Origin: Mesorhizobium sp.
GTDB lineage: Bacteria; Pseudomonadota; Alphaproteobacteria; Rhizobiales; Rhizobiaceae
NCBI RefSeq assembly: GCF_024710845.1
Contig: NZ_JANJTZ010000070.1
Location: 1 to 64,000 of the forward strand
DNA: 64,000 bases
Reading direction: 5' to 3'
The first letter of the stretch is position 1. Each line of letters starts with the position of its first letter. The notes under the pieces were generated by a model that worked only from the letters and a program-made list of their open reading frames with translations, was not told the DNA's origin and made no database searches. Of this stretch, positions 8,722 through 17,066 are shown in pieces. Position numbers and translations under genes: made by a program.

Positions 8722-8750
8722 TTGTGTCCAGGGCCGCGCACGCCTATATG
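8722..8750 (+). promoter_or_regulatory. Sigma70-type promoter of second cold-shock gene
   Basis: TTGTGT (8722-8727), 17-base spacer, TATATG (8745-8750). Same spacing and same CGCC/AGCC-TATAT context as the promoter at 7899-7927. Confidence 0.5.
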
Positions 8751-8756
8751 TGGCAT

Positions 8757-8891
8757 ATCGATCTTGTTGTTCGAACTTTGTTTCTGGCGCCCGCGCCGAC
8801 TGCGATCTTCCTGTTTCAACATCGATGCGAACCGCCCGCCTGCATATCCAGGCGGGTGCAACGTCCAGCGACCGATTGAAAGGAAATCGTC
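8757..8891 (+). promoter_or_regulatory. Conserved long 5' leader of second cold-shock gene
   Basis: About 135 bases sharing several blocks with 7934-8070, plus a local hairpin of its own (CCGCCTG - CATATC - CAGGCGG, about 8836-8856). A candidate temperature-responsive leader. Confidence 0.45.
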
Positions 8892-9101
8892 ATGGCTACA
8901 GGCACCGTAAAATTCTTCAACTCCACCAAGGGCTTCGGCTTCATCGCCCCGGATGACGGCGGCACCGACGTGTTCGTTCACGTCTCGGCCGTCGAGCGCG
9001 CCGGCATGCGCACGATCGTCGAGGGCCAGAAGCTCTCGTTCGACGTCGTCAAGGACAACCGCTCGGGCAAGAGCGCCGCGGAAAACCTCCAGGCGGCGTG
9101 A
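8892..9101 (+). CDS. cspA: CspA-family cold-shock protein (copy 2)
   Basis: 69 residues with RNP1 KGFGFI and RNP2 DVFVHVS, nearly identical to copy 1 at 8071 and sharing the same last residues ([14 protein letters not shown]). Single-domain RNA chaperone. ATG 8892 follows GAAAGGAAATCGTC, as in copy 1. It is followed by a strong terminator and the second Ala/Lys-rich gene, so this is a tandem duplication of a complete module, promoter included. Confidence 0.92.
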   Translation: MATGTVKFFNSTKGFGFIAPDDGGTDVFVHVSAVERAGMRTIVEGQKLSFDVVKDNRSGKSAAENLQAA

Positions 9102-9150
9102 GCTTTCATCGTCGATCCGCGGCGAAACCGGCGCGGACGAGAGAACCAGG

Positions 9151-9176
9151 AAGGCCGGGCGACGCCCGGCCTTTTT
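9151..9176 (+). terminator. Rho-independent terminator after csp copy 2
   Basis: AAGGCCGGGC - GAC - GCCCGGCCTT, then TTT: a perfect 10-bp stem with a 3-base loop. Equivalent in position to 8352-8377. Confidence 0.85.
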
Positions 9177-9203
9177 CGTTCAGGCATCGGACAGGAGAAC
9201 GAC

Positions 9204-9434
9204 ATGAGCAAGGACATCAGGCAGAACCCGTTCCGCGCCGTCGGCTCGCGGGCCGAATCGAAGGCGCAGACCACCGACCATGCCTTCCGCGCCATCGTCA
9301 GCGCCGACGCCAAGCGCCGCGACGCCGTGACCGCCAAGCTGCGCCAGGCGCGAATGGAGCAGGAAGCGAGGGCCGCCGCCGAAGCCCCGCCCGTCGCCGC
9401 GCCCAAGGCGAAGAAGGTGGCTAAGGCGAAGTAG
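9204..9434 (+). CDS. Small Ala/Lys-rich protein linked to csp copy 2
   Basis: 76 residues, paralogue of the protein at 8409-8642: shared 'SRAESKAQTTD', 'VTAKLRQARMEQEARAAAE' and the terminal APKAKKVAKAK. Helical and basic, with no signal peptide or membrane segment. ATG 9204 follows CAGGAGAACGAC. Function unknown; its conservation next to the duplicated cold-shock gene is the main clue. Confidence 0.65.
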   Translation: MSKDIRQNPFRAVGSRAESKAQTTDHAFRAIVSADAKRRDAVTAKLRQARMEQEARAAAEAPPVAAPKAKKVAKAK

Positions 9435-9649
9435 CCCCGCCGGAACCGGCGCCACCACCCGCAAGGCTGCCGGCCCGACGGCAGGACGAGCTTGCCAAGG
9501 CAGCGTGTCCAGACGATCAAACGCTTCCTCGTCATTTGTCTTGAATCAATGCCGCGGACGGTCCGCGGAGTAGGTTTGCATTCAGCAGCGATCTGGAGCA
9601 GCCGGAGAGCCGATCCTGCGGCGCGTGTCGATCCGGGAAGGAACTCGCC

Positions 9650-10045
9650 ATGAAGGGTTTTGTCGACGACATCGAAGACCTGACGGAAGAGAACTCGTAC
9701 TTCCGAAAAGTGCTCTATACGGCCAGGAAGATGCAGCTGGTCGTCATGGCCCTTAAGCCGGGCGAGGACATCGGCGAAGAGGTCCACAAGGATATCGACC
9801 AGTTCTTCCGCCTGGAGGAGGGCACCGGCGAGATTTCGATCGACGGCACCGTCAGCAGGATCAAGAGCGGGACCGCGATGATCGTTCCCGCCGGCGCGCG
9901 CCACAACATCAAGAACACCGGCGACAAGCCCATGAAGCTCTACACGGTCTACGCCCCACCCAACCACGCCGACGGAACAGTGCACGTCGCAAAGGCAGCT
10001 GCCGAGGCATCGAAAGAGCATTTCGACGGCAAGACGACCGAGTAG
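9650..10045 (+). CDS. Cupin domain protein
   Basis: 131 residues, single cupin fold: 'MALKPGEDIGEEVHKDIDQFFRLEEG' carries the first motif with His and Glu ligands, 'GTAMIVPAGARHNIKNTG' the second with a conserved His. It resembles the small stand-alone cupins annotated in many bacteria as mannose-6-phosphate isomerase-like, but lacks the rest of that enzyme. ATG 9650 follows GGAAGGAACTCGCC. Cytoplasmic; substrate not known. Confidence 0.8.
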   Translation: MKGFVDDIEDLTEENSYFRKVLYTARKMQLVVMALKPGEDIGEEVHKDIDQFFRLEEGTGEISIDGTVSRIKSGTAMIVPAGARHNIKNTGDKPMKLYTVYAPPNHADGTVHVAKAAAEASKEHFDGKTTE

Positions 10046-10200
10046 TTATCGGTCCGGGACTTGCGCGATGAGGGCGTGACGGGGCGCGGCGTCGGGCTGC
10101 GCCTGATCGTCGACCTTGAGGCGGACAATCCCGCTGCGCGGATCGGCAAGGCGATCCGGCCGCTGAACGCGCTCGGCTGCACCGTCGAGATCGCGCCGCC
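10046..10200 (+). pseudogene. Remnant of a HipB-like helix-turn-helix antitoxin
   Basis: Right after the cupin stop, an open frame without a normal start reads LSVRDLRDEGV, then GLRLIVDLEADNPAARIGKA and LNALGCTVEI. This resembles the second half of HipB/Y4mF-type antitoxins ('...f..dLE.Gk.tarigkal..l.aLG..vei'). The first half and any toxin gene are missing. The rest of the stretch to 10412 shows no gene I can support. The match is by eye. Confidence 0.35.
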
Positions 10201-10412
10201 GCCAGGCGGGGCGGCAGCCACTACCCGGCCATTGCTCGCGACGCTCGAGAATGAGAAAGTGGCTCGGCCCGCATGGCCGAGGCGAATGGGGGATGACTAT
10301 CCTCCTCACCCGACTGGCGAGTGGCTCGGCCGGGCAGTGCGCGGCCCGGGCCGAGTAGCGACAAACCCATCGAATTGCGGACAAGAGGTTCAACCAAGCG
10401 AGGGGTGCCGAC

Positions 10413-11849
10413 ATGTCGAGGCTGGTCGCAGGCGCCGCACTGGCGGCTCTGATGGTCGCTCCGGCACTGGCGCAGGAGGCGTGCCCGGCGGCGGGCGAGA
10501 TCGTCGAACTGAGCCGGCTCGTGCTGGAGAAGCGGACGGAACTGCCACCGCTGCAGGCGCGGGGGTTCGGCGCCGATGCGGCATATCTCACGTTGCGCTA
10601 CGCCCCGCTCGAGGGCGAGGCGGCCAGAACCTTCGTCAATGGCCTGATGGGCCAGGATATCCGCGGCTTCGAGGACCTCGCCTTCGCCTTCCTGGTCGCG
10701 ACCGAGGGCATGGCGCCGGCCTATGCGGCGCTCGGCAACGATGCCGCGCTTGAGGCGCAGATCGGCACGCCGTCGGGCGCGCGCGCCACCGTCGTCTTCG
10801 ATACGCCGCAAAGCCTGCTCGACGGCTTCGCCCAGCTCAAGGACGAGGGCGCTAAGGGACCGCCTCGCGCCATCTATGCCGGGCTGCTCGACCTGCCGGA
10901 CGAGGCCAAGAAGGCGGTCGCCGCGCTGGCCGAGGAGCGCGGCCACATCGCGATCGCCGGCGCGGTCTATGCAACGATGCAGGACAAAAAGGCCTGGCCC
11001 GACTATCTGGCCCGGATGCCCAGCCCCGACCTCGCGCAGGTTATCGGCACTATGTGGCAGGTGCTACCGGCCTTCGTCGGCAATGCCCCGCTGCCCGCGC
11101 CGGACGCCACCAGCCAGAAGACCTGGGCCGACATGTACGAGGTCCTGATGCACGCGGCGTTGCAGCCCGAGGCAGAGTTCATCAACCCCTACTTCAACCA
11201 GACCGGGCTGATCGACGGTGCGCTCACCGCAGGACGGGCGCTGCGCAGCGCCGTCGAGGACGGCACGATCGCGCGCGACGGCACGATGGATGCGGGTTGG
11301 CTCCTCAGCTACCGCGCGATCCTCAAGATGGGCGACCGCTTCGCCGAGGAGATAGACCCCGCGCTCCGTGGCCTCAACGTTGGCCGGCGCCCGCTGCGGC
11401 AGACGGCGGCCGAGACGATGGACTGGATCATCGCGGTCGATGCGCTCATGCCCTATCTGAGGTGGGAAACTGAGGAACTGCCGGCGGCGCCGCATGCGCC
11501 GGGCGGCACGCTGGAAGGCGAGTGGCCGATCTGGCAGGAACTGGCGGTCGCAGCGCGGAAGGCCCCGGCTGCGATCGAAATCGCGGGCGACGAGCGCCGG
11601 GCCGCGATTGCGGCCGAGATCATCCATGCAATGGGCGCCAACGATGCGCTGCGCATCCTGATCGCGCAGATGCCGCCGACCATCACCAGCGTCGGGATGG
11701 CCGAGGACTTCGCACGGCGCCTCGACCGGCGGTGCGCGTCGTACCTGTGGCACCCGGCCGAGTCGGTCGTGCTGGTGGGGGAGCCGATCTACAAGTTCGA
11801 TGGCGCTAGCGCGGATTTCACGCTCGACACGACACCGCGCGCACCGTGA
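10413..11849 (+). CDS. Exported protein of unknown function, 478 aa
   Basis: The product begins with a typical signal peptide, MSRLVAGAALAALMVAPALA, with cleavage expected before QEACP. The mature part is mainly helical, acidic, has few Cys (one near the N-terminus, one in the 'CASYLWHPAE' segment near the end), and shows no motif I recognise. Predicted periplasmic. ATG 10413 lies in a poor Shine-Dalgarno context (GCGAGGGGTGCCGAC). The surroundings give no functional clue. Codon use is like the core genome. Confidence 0.6.
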   Translation: MSRLVAGAALAALMVAPALAQEACPAAGEIVELSRLVLEKRTELPPLQARGFGADAAYLTLRYAPLEGEAARTFVNGLMGQDIRGFEDLAFAFLVATEGMAPAYAALGNDAALEAQIGTPSGARATVVFDTPQSLLDGFAQLKDEGAKGPPRAIYAGLLDLPDEAKKAVAALAEERGHIAIAGAVYATMQDKKAWPDYLARMPSPDLAQVIGTMWQVLPAFVGNAPLPAPDATSQKTWADMYEVLMHAALQPEAEFINPYFNQTGLIDGALTAGRALRSAVEDGTIARDGTMDAGWLLSYRAILKMGDRFAEEIDPALRGLNVGRRPLRQTAAETMDWIIAVDALMPYLRWETEELPAAPHAPGGTLEGEWPIWQELAVAARKAPAAIEIAGDERRAAIAAEIIHAMGANDALRILIAQMPPTITSVGMAEDFARRLDRRCASYLWHPAESVVLVGEPIYKFDGASADFTLDTTPRAP

Positions 11850-12233
11850 ACGGCAAGGCGGTCAGGAAGTAGATCGATTCTCCTGATCCGCTTGTGGACG
11901 ATGCGAGCGTCCTGGCGCGTGGACATGTACGGTCGTCTGGGTCGGGGCTTAAATCTCCAGAAGCGGACCTTTGAGCACTCTTTACCCCGGCGTAACTGAC
12001 CTTTTGCTGTCAAAGTTGGCCGACGCGCCGCCCAAGGCGAAGAGCGGGCGCGCTCAGGCGAAGTAGGCGGGTGGGCTGCGGTGTTTTCCGATCTGGAAGC
12101 ATGTGCGCCGTCGTTCGACTCCATTGTTGTCCCGCTCGGGAAATGAAGATGGAATCTTCCCGGGAATTCCGCATGCTTCACTCGTCGGTAAAGATCATGG
12201 TTCGACGGACCCTCACCCGGCCGCCTGGCGAGG
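11850..12233. other. Intergenic region with no supported gene
   Basis: 384 bases between the exported protein and the convergent metallopeptidase gene. Open frames here lack ribosome binding sites and recognisable sequence. A short stretch at 12030-12066 reads like the Ala/Lys tail of the csp-linked small proteins (APPKAKSGRAQAK then stop), but nothing upstream continues it. Confidence 0.4.
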
Positions 12234-14489
12234 CTACGGGGAACTGGAAAGTATCGGCACGTCGACCAACCCGCGACCATCCGACAGACCTTGGCGGGTT
12301 GCCCTTATCTCGATCAGAACGCGGCCATCATACATGGTTGGCACACTGGTAGGCGCGATCCATTTGAACTCGGCCAGCCCATCTTCACCAGTGATGAGCC
12401 TCGTCGTTGAGGGAAAAGCCCCTGAACTCGCGCCCACCGCCACCGCGACGTTCTCCAAAGTCCGGCCGCGCGCGTCGGTAGCTTTCACCGTCAGAGTCGC
12501 TGGCTTGCCCGGAGCCACTCCACCGGGGTTGGCATAGGCCGTGACTATAATGGGAGCGCCGGTTCCATTCGCGTGGAGCCAGCTGCGGACGCGATCCTTT
12601 GTATCGATCCCAACATCGATGATGTCGCGAGGAACGCGGCCAACAGGCAGGCTCGAACGGTATACGGGGCGATATGCGTCGAGGTCGCGGCTGGTCCCCG
12701 AACTCACCATGCCGTCGCGATACCAGGCATAGACATGGTCGTCCTGGGCGATGCCGATCGCGACGATGTCCGCGGGGGTGCGCCCTGGCGCCACTGTGAA
12801 CGGCGCGGGCGGACGATAGGCGCCCAGGTCACGGGTGGTTCCGGCACTTACCGTCCCGTCGCGATACCAGGCATAGACGTGGTCGTCGCTGGCGATATCG
12901 ACGGCGAGGATGTCCTTCGGCTTGCGGCCGCCGGGGATGGAATAAGTGTATGGCGGTCTGTACCTGCCAAGATCGGCAGTGGTCCCCGAACTCGCCATGC
13001 CATCATCATACCAGACATAGACGTGGTCATCGCCCGCCATGCCTATTCCGATGATGTCGTCGCTCCGGCGTCCGGCCGGCAATTGGAAGAAGTAGGGCGG
13101 CTCATGGCTGTCCAGGTCGCGCGTGGACCCTGTCATGGCGACTGCTGGTCCAACCATGACGGGACCCTGCATCGGCGGGACGTCGACGAATACGCGCGCA
13201 TTTCTGGACGCTCGCGGAATGTGCCAGATGGCAATACCGCTGGCAGTACCGTCCGGCCAAACGAGGCGGCCAGGCGAGGAGTGAGAGTTCGGAGCATAGC
13301 CGGTGGCGGCGGCGTCGCCATTGAACAGTGCATCATCGCGGCCTGGACATTGTCCAGGCTGCAGCATCTGGGACGGTGGAGGACCTCCGGCCCATATGAG
13401 GCTGATCGTCGTGCGCGCCCAGTTCCCAGAGGCGTCGTGCTCCGAAATACGCCAGACTGCGAGCCCCTTCATGTTCAGGAAATCTTCGTGGGATTGTCCC
13501 GGCCAGCGGTTCTCTACGATGAAGTAATCCCTCCGGTCCCGCCTGGGGTCGTGGAGGATCAGCGCTTCGGGTCGAGTCTCGACGTCGGAAAGCGCATACC
13601 AGCCATCTTCGTTTACCACCGTCGGCTTCAACCACCCGAGTTTCATCTTTGCCCAGGGATCGAGATGCGTGCCGTCGGCCTGATCGCACATCAGCGAAAG
13701 TGGACCAACGCCGGGATAGCCCGCCTTGTCCACATAGAGATCGCCGAGCCTGAAGATCTGATGTGCCAGTTCATGCGCCATCAGCGACCAGTGGGACTGG
13801 TCTCCCGCCCGCGCGAGCATGTTCAGCTGCACTCCCTTTGAGAGGCTCGGCACCTTGACCAGCGCCGGATCGGTTTCCCGGCCCACGCCGCCATAGATGC
13901 CCGGATAGATCCAGAGCACTCCCAATTCATCCTCGGTCACTCGGCCATCCTTGTTTTTGTCGTAGCGGGAGAACCGGAATGTCGTCATCGCCTCAACCTG
14001 GCGGATGATCCATGCGCCCTTCTTGTAGATGTCCGAAGTGTGGATGAAAGCATGGGAGGATTCGTCGACCGACGTCGACGGATCGTCGCGGGCGACCAAC
14101 CATGGAGTCACCATCGCTTCCGCGATGTTGAATGCGCCGTAGGACGTCTCGTGGAAATAGGTGCTGACACTCTTCCGAGGTCCGAAGATTTGTCTGCGGA
14201 TACGGTCCCTGGACTGCGCTTCGATCTGACCTTGTGTGAGATTTTGAATCTGAGGGGTGGAAAGCGGCAGATATGGCAAATCCGACGGATCGTCCGGCCG
14301 CAGGAGAATTACAAGGACCGGCAGAGTGCCGGTAACAGGCCGCACGCCGGCGAACGGTGCGGTGAAATCGGGAGCAGCGGAGGGCATGCCTCCTGTTAGC
14401 GCCATAGCCGCGGCGGCGAGGAAGACCTTCACCAATGTGTGCCGGAACCGCCGGAAGCGCCCGACCGGATAATGGCTCTGTGGTGACAT
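12234..14489 (-). CDS. Secreted M6-type metallopeptidase with C-terminal repeats and Ig-like domain
   Basis: 751 residues. An N-terminal signal region (RFRRFRHTLVKVFLAAAAMALTGG) is followed by a catalytic domain with the zinc motif HELAH (about 239-243) and FRLGDLY just after, as in M6 / immune inhibitor A-like peptidases. An EF-hand-like loop, DKNKDGRVTEDE, lies at about 177-188. From about 447 to 640 there are four imperfect repeats of about 43 residues (DD(I/H)VY.WY.DG..S.GT..DL..YRPP). The last ~100 residues resemble a bacterial Ig-like domain ('NPGGVAPGKPATLTVKATDA'). Start ATG 14489 is supported by GGGAGATCCTC. Likely secreted or surface-bound; substrate unknown. Confidence 0.75.
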   Translation of the reverse strand: MSPQSHYPVGRFRRFRHTLVKVFLAAAAMALTGGMPSAAPDFTAPFAGVRPVTGTLPVLVILLRPDDPSDLPYLPLSTPQIQNLTQGQIEAQSRDRIRRQIFGPRKSVSTYFHETSYGAFNIAEAMVTPWLVARDDPSTSVDESSHAFIHTSDIYKKGAWIIRQVEAMTTFRFSRYDKNKDGRVTEDELGVLWIYPGIYGGVGRETDPALVKVPSLSKGVQLNMLARAGDQSHWSLMAHELAHQIFRLGDLYVDKAGYPGVGPLSLMCDQADGTHLDPWAKMKLGWLKPTVVNEDGWYALSDVETRPEALILHDPRRDRRDYFIVENRWPGQSHEDFLNMKGLAVWRISEHDASGNWARTTISLIWAGGPPPSQMLQPGQCPGRDDALFNGDAAATGYAPNSHSSPGRLVWPDGTASGIAIWHIPRASRNARVFVDVPPMQGPVMVGPAVAMTGSTRDLDSHEPPYFFQLPAGRRSDDIIGIGMAGDDHVYVWYDDGMASSGTTADLGRYRPPYTYSIPGGRKPKDILAVDIASDDHVYAWYRDGTVSAGTTRDLGAYRPPAPFTVAPGRTPADIVAIGIAQDDHVYAWYRDGMVSSGTSRDLDAYRPVYRSSLPVGRVPRDIIDVGIDTKDRVRSWLHANGTGAPIIVTAYANPGGVAPGKPATLTVKATDARGRTLENVAVAVGASSGAFPSTTRLITGEDGLAEFKWIAPTSVPTMYDGRVLIEIRATRQGLSDGRGLVDVPILSSSP

Positions 14490-14798
14490 GAGGATCTCCC
14501 ATACGATGCTGACCAGCAATCAAACCCGACGACGACCCATGCAACGTCAAAGACTCGCCTGGATAACAGTGCCGCTTGTTCGAAAAGGGCCAACAAAAGC
14601 AGGGTGGATCGCGGCTTCATGTTCATCTTCCGAGCTTTGACGGAACTCATGACGCTTTTGGTAGAATACCGGATTCGTGTCGACGCTGCCTTGATGTGCA
14701 TCAACGCCGCCGCTGACCGCAAAGGCGGCAGATACTTTTAAGAAAGGCTGCAAGGGTTGGTGGGGTTTCCCTCGACCGGATTGGCGGTATCGGCGAAT
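14490..14798. other. Intergenic region upstream of the metallopeptidase
   Basis: About 300 bases up to the direct repeat bordering the IS1595-type element. It should contain the metallopeptidase promoter. Minus-strand open frames here overlap each other and the metallopeptidase start and have no supported product. Confidence 0.3.
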
Positions 14799-14811
14799 AG
14801 GAAAATATCCC
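14799..14811 (+). repeat. Left 13-bp direct repeat flanking the IS1595-type element
   Basis: AGGAAAATATCCC, found again at 17246-17258 immediately outside the right inverted repeat. Best read as the target-site duplication, although it is longer than the 8 bp usual for the family. Confidence 0.7.
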
Positions 14812-14822
14812 CAATTATATAC

Positions 14823-14851
14823 TTGACGTAGTAAGCCCGATCTGCGATAAG
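14823..14851 (+). promoter_or_regulatory. Transposase promoter starting in the left inverted repeat
   Basis: TTGACG (14823-14828), 17-base spacer, GATAAG (14846-14851). It lies partly inside the left terminal repeat, 20 bases before the transposase start with its AAGGAG ribosome binding site. Confidence 0.5.
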
Positions 14852-14871
14852 CGGATCAAGGAGTTACACCG

Positions 14872-15849
14872 ATGGACATCACCGCCCCGATCTACACCGA
14901 CGCCAACGCGGCTCGCGAACACCTCGAAGCCATTCATTGGCCGAACGGTCCGCAGTGCCCTCATTGCGGCAACTGCGATGAAACCCGCATTACCAAGATG
15001 CAGGGCAAGTCCACGCGTCCCGGCGTCTATAACTGCAACGAGTGCCGCAAGCCGTTCTCGGTGACGGTCGGAACCGTGTTTGAGCGCTCGCATATCCCGC
15101 TCAACAAGTGGGTTCTCGCTTCGCACCTTATGGCCGCGTCAAAGAAGGGCATGTCCGCGCACCAGCTGCACCGCATGTTGGGCGTCACCTACAAGACCGC
15201 TTGGTTCATGGCGCACCGCATTCGCGAAGCGATGAAGGAAGACGTAAAGTCGGCTGGTCCCATTGGCGGCGCTGGCAAAACCGTCGAGGCAGACGAAACC
15301 TACATCGGCCAGCGCGAGACGCCCCGTAAGCCTTCAGCCGCTCGTCAGGGGCGCCCCTATCTAAAGACTGGCGGCGGATCGCAGAAGCGTATCGTCGTCG
15401 GTCTGGTCGAGCGCGGCGGCAAGGCTCGCATGTTCCATCTGAACGACGCCAACGCCGCAACCGTCCGCGAAGTGCTGGTCCGCAACGTTGACCGTTCCTC
15501 GACCCTCTACACCGACTCCTCGCGCCTCTACACCAAGACCGGTGAGGAATACGCCAAGCACCGCACGACCAATCACGCCAAGGGCGAATACGCCCGACGC
15601 GAGGGCGATGTTGTGGTTCACTCCAATACGATTGAGTCCGTGTTCTCAGTCTTCAAACGCGGCATGGTCGGCGTCTATCAGCATTGCGGCGAGGCCCACT
15701 TGCACCGCTACCTTGCCGAGTTCGATTTCCGCTACAATCGCCGCACGGCGCTAAAGATCACCGACGCCGACCGTGCCACCGATCTGCTTCGCATGGCCCG
15801 CGACAAGCGCCTGACTTATCGGCGGATTGGTGAAGCCGGTCACGCCTAA
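14872..15849 (+). CDS. IS1595-family (ISXO2-like) transposase
   Basis: 325 residues. An N-terminal zinc ribbon (CPHCGNC...YNCNECRKPFSV, about 33-63) is followed by the ISXO2-like DDE domain: 'VEADETYIG' (first Asp, near 141), 'LYTDSSRLY' (second Asp) and 'VHSNTIESVFSVFKRG' (the N...E motif), then 'FDFRYNRR'. It catalyses transposition of the surrounding element. Length is normal for the family and no frameshift is seen, so it is probably active. ATG 14872 follows CAAGGAGTTACACCG. Confidence 0.93.
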   Translation: MDITAPIYTDANAAREHLEAIHWPNGPQCPHCGNCDETRITKMQGKSTRPGVYNCNECRKPFSVTVGTVFERSHIPLNKWVLASHLMAASKKGMSAHQLHRMLGVTYKTAWFMAHRIREAMKEDVKSAGPIGGAGKTVEADETYIGQRETPRKPSAARQGRPYLKTGGGSQKRIVVGLVERGGKARMFHLNDANAATVREVLVRNVDRSSTLYTDSSRLYTKTGEEYAKHRTTNHAKGEYARREGDVVVHSNTIESVFSVFKRGMVGVYQHCGEAHLHRYLAEFDFRYNRRTALKITDADRATDLLRMARDKRLTYRRIGEAGHA

Positions 15850-16095
15850 GCAGAAGGCGCGACGATTGTTGGGGAAACGAAAGAAGTCCGACCTGTGAAT
15901 CGTTGGGGAAACGAGGAAAGACCCTTGCCCCCAGTGTTCCGTATCCATTCGAATGCAAACGGCGGCGAATCGGAAGTTCGCCGCCGTCACTGCAACCAAG
16001 CCACAGGACGGCTCGGCACATGGAAACATTCATCAACCTAGCTTTTGCGATGAGTCCGTCAAGCCGTCCTGTAGCGCAATCTACAGGAGGCCATC

Positions 16096-16371
16096 ATGGC
16101 CGGAACTTTCCAAGTCACATGCCATAAACCAGACAACGCAGATAAGGACCTCCGACTGCAAGGGGTAGGAGGACCGGGTGGAGGCGGCTGGTATCGCACG
16201 GTCGATCAGATGATCAATCTGATTGAAGGTGGCGACCGTTTTTGGACCGTCGACACTAAAGGCAACTCGGTTTGGCTAATGGTTTCGACTCGCAACGGTC
16301 GGAAATACATCAAGACAGAGTCAGACGGCCTGGAGCCTAACAATCTCTTGGCGCTCCCGAACTGTCCTTAG
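16096..16371 (+). CDS. DUF3892-family small protein, IS cargo
   Basis: 91 residues: 'FQVTCHKPDNADKDLRLQGVGG', '...WYRTVDQMINLIEGGDRFWT' and '...YIKTESDGLEPNNLLALPNCP'. This matches the DUF3892 family, short proteins of unknown function common in bacteria. ATG 16096 follows a strong TACAGGAGGCCATC site. It lies inside the IS1595-type element behind the transposase, so it is a passenger gene. Confidence 0.75.
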   Translation: MAGTFQVTCHKPDNADKDLRLQGVGGPGGGGWYRTVDQMINLIEGGDRFWTVDTKGNSVWLMVSTRNGRKYIKTESDGLEPNNLLALPNCP

Positions 16372-16489
16372 AACCGTCCGGCGCGACCGGCTTGCCCTTC
16401 CCGGGCTTCGGCTCGGGAGGGGTTTTCAGCAGGCGGCGGAGAACCTCGTCGCCCCTTTCTTGGTCTTTGTCAGAAGGTTTTTCAATCAT
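16337..16489 (-). CDS. Small charged protein, IS cargo (weak call)
   Basis: 50 residues starting MIEKPSDKDQERGDEVLRRL and continuing LKTPPEPKPGKGK. The 'GDEVLRRLLKTPP' pattern recurs in many short hypothetical proteins found beside accessory genes. Its ATG (16487-16489) overlaps the start codon of the divergent HEPN-motif gene (16488-16490) in the tetranucleotide CATG, and its 3' end overlaps the DUF3892 gene by 35 bases. AAGGG lies upstream as a possible ribosome binding site. Confidence 0.4.
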   Translation of the reverse strand: MIEKPSDKDQERGDEVLRRLLKTPPEPKPGKGKPVAPDGSKDSSGAPRDC

Positions 16490-17066
16490 GCCAAACCCTT
16501 GGGATCCGTTTCCGCATCCACCCCAGGCCGATGCCGATTTCATGGACACTTATTCCGGTGTCGGCGCGGCACTAAGCCAATGGGAAGCACTCGAATTCGC
16601 GTTCGCAAGAATCTACAGCATTTTCGCTGGCGATCCAGATGGTGACGGCCTCCAACAGTATGGCGAGCCACGCATCTTCAGTCTGCGCATATCTGCCTTC
16701 GGCGCAAAGGCTGGGGGATATTTCATCCGGCACCCAAACCAGCAGACAGAGGGCGAACTAGGACGAATTGTGAGAGCCGCAACCGGCTTCTCAGATCGGC
16801 GCAACGAAATCGCCCACGGCATGGTGCTGGACGTGAAGAACATCGCATACTTCCGGTCCAGGATGCCACTCATAGACACGAGCCAAACATGCGCGCTCTT
16901 AATCCCGCCCTGGCATACGATCAGGCACCATAAGCCGGACGGTATGCCGAGTTACGCCTACAACGCGAACCAGATGAAAGAGATCGCTACGCGCATCCAC
17001 GATCTGGAACAGCAGACGGATGCTTTCCGCAAAGCGCTGCTCGTTCTAGGACGGCGCAAGCCATAG
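16488..17066 (+). CDS. HEPN-motif protein of unknown function, IS cargo
   Basis: 192 residues, mostly helical. It contains 'FSDRRNEIAHGMV' near residue 107, which fits the R-x4-6-H signature of HEPN proteins (RNEIAH), usually RNases or nucleotidyltransferase partners in toxin-antitoxin or abortive-infection systems. The rest ('YSGVGAALSQWEALEFAFARIY', 'NQMKEIATRIHDLEQQTDAF') is helical and fits such a fold. ATG 16488 with CAGAAGG upstream is preferred over the longer open frame. Passenger of the IS1595-type element. Toxic activity is not shown by the sequence. Confidence 0.65.
   Translation: MPNPWDPFPHPPQADADFMDTYSGVGAALSQWEALEFAFARIYSIFAGDPDGDGLQQYGEPRIFSLRISAFGAKAGGYFIRHPNQQTEGELGRIVRAATGFSDRRNEIAHGMVLDVKNIAYFRSRMPLIDTSQTCALLIPPWHTIRHHKPDGMPSYAYNANQMKEIATRIHDLEQQTDAFRKALLVLGRRKP

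Noticed and set aside
10061-10753. Long open frame across the intergenic region into the exported protein gene
   Set aside because: Most of it is an alternative frame of the 10413-11849 gene; only the first ~50 codons look like a gene remnant.
12030-12066. Third copy of the csp-linked Ala/Lys-rich protein
   Set aside because: Only the low-complexity tail matches; no conserved core and no csp gene upstream.
14429-14753. Minus-strand small genes upstream of the metallopeptidase
   Set aside because: Overlapping alternative frames, no convincing ribosome binding site or family; the metallopeptidase start itself is well supported.
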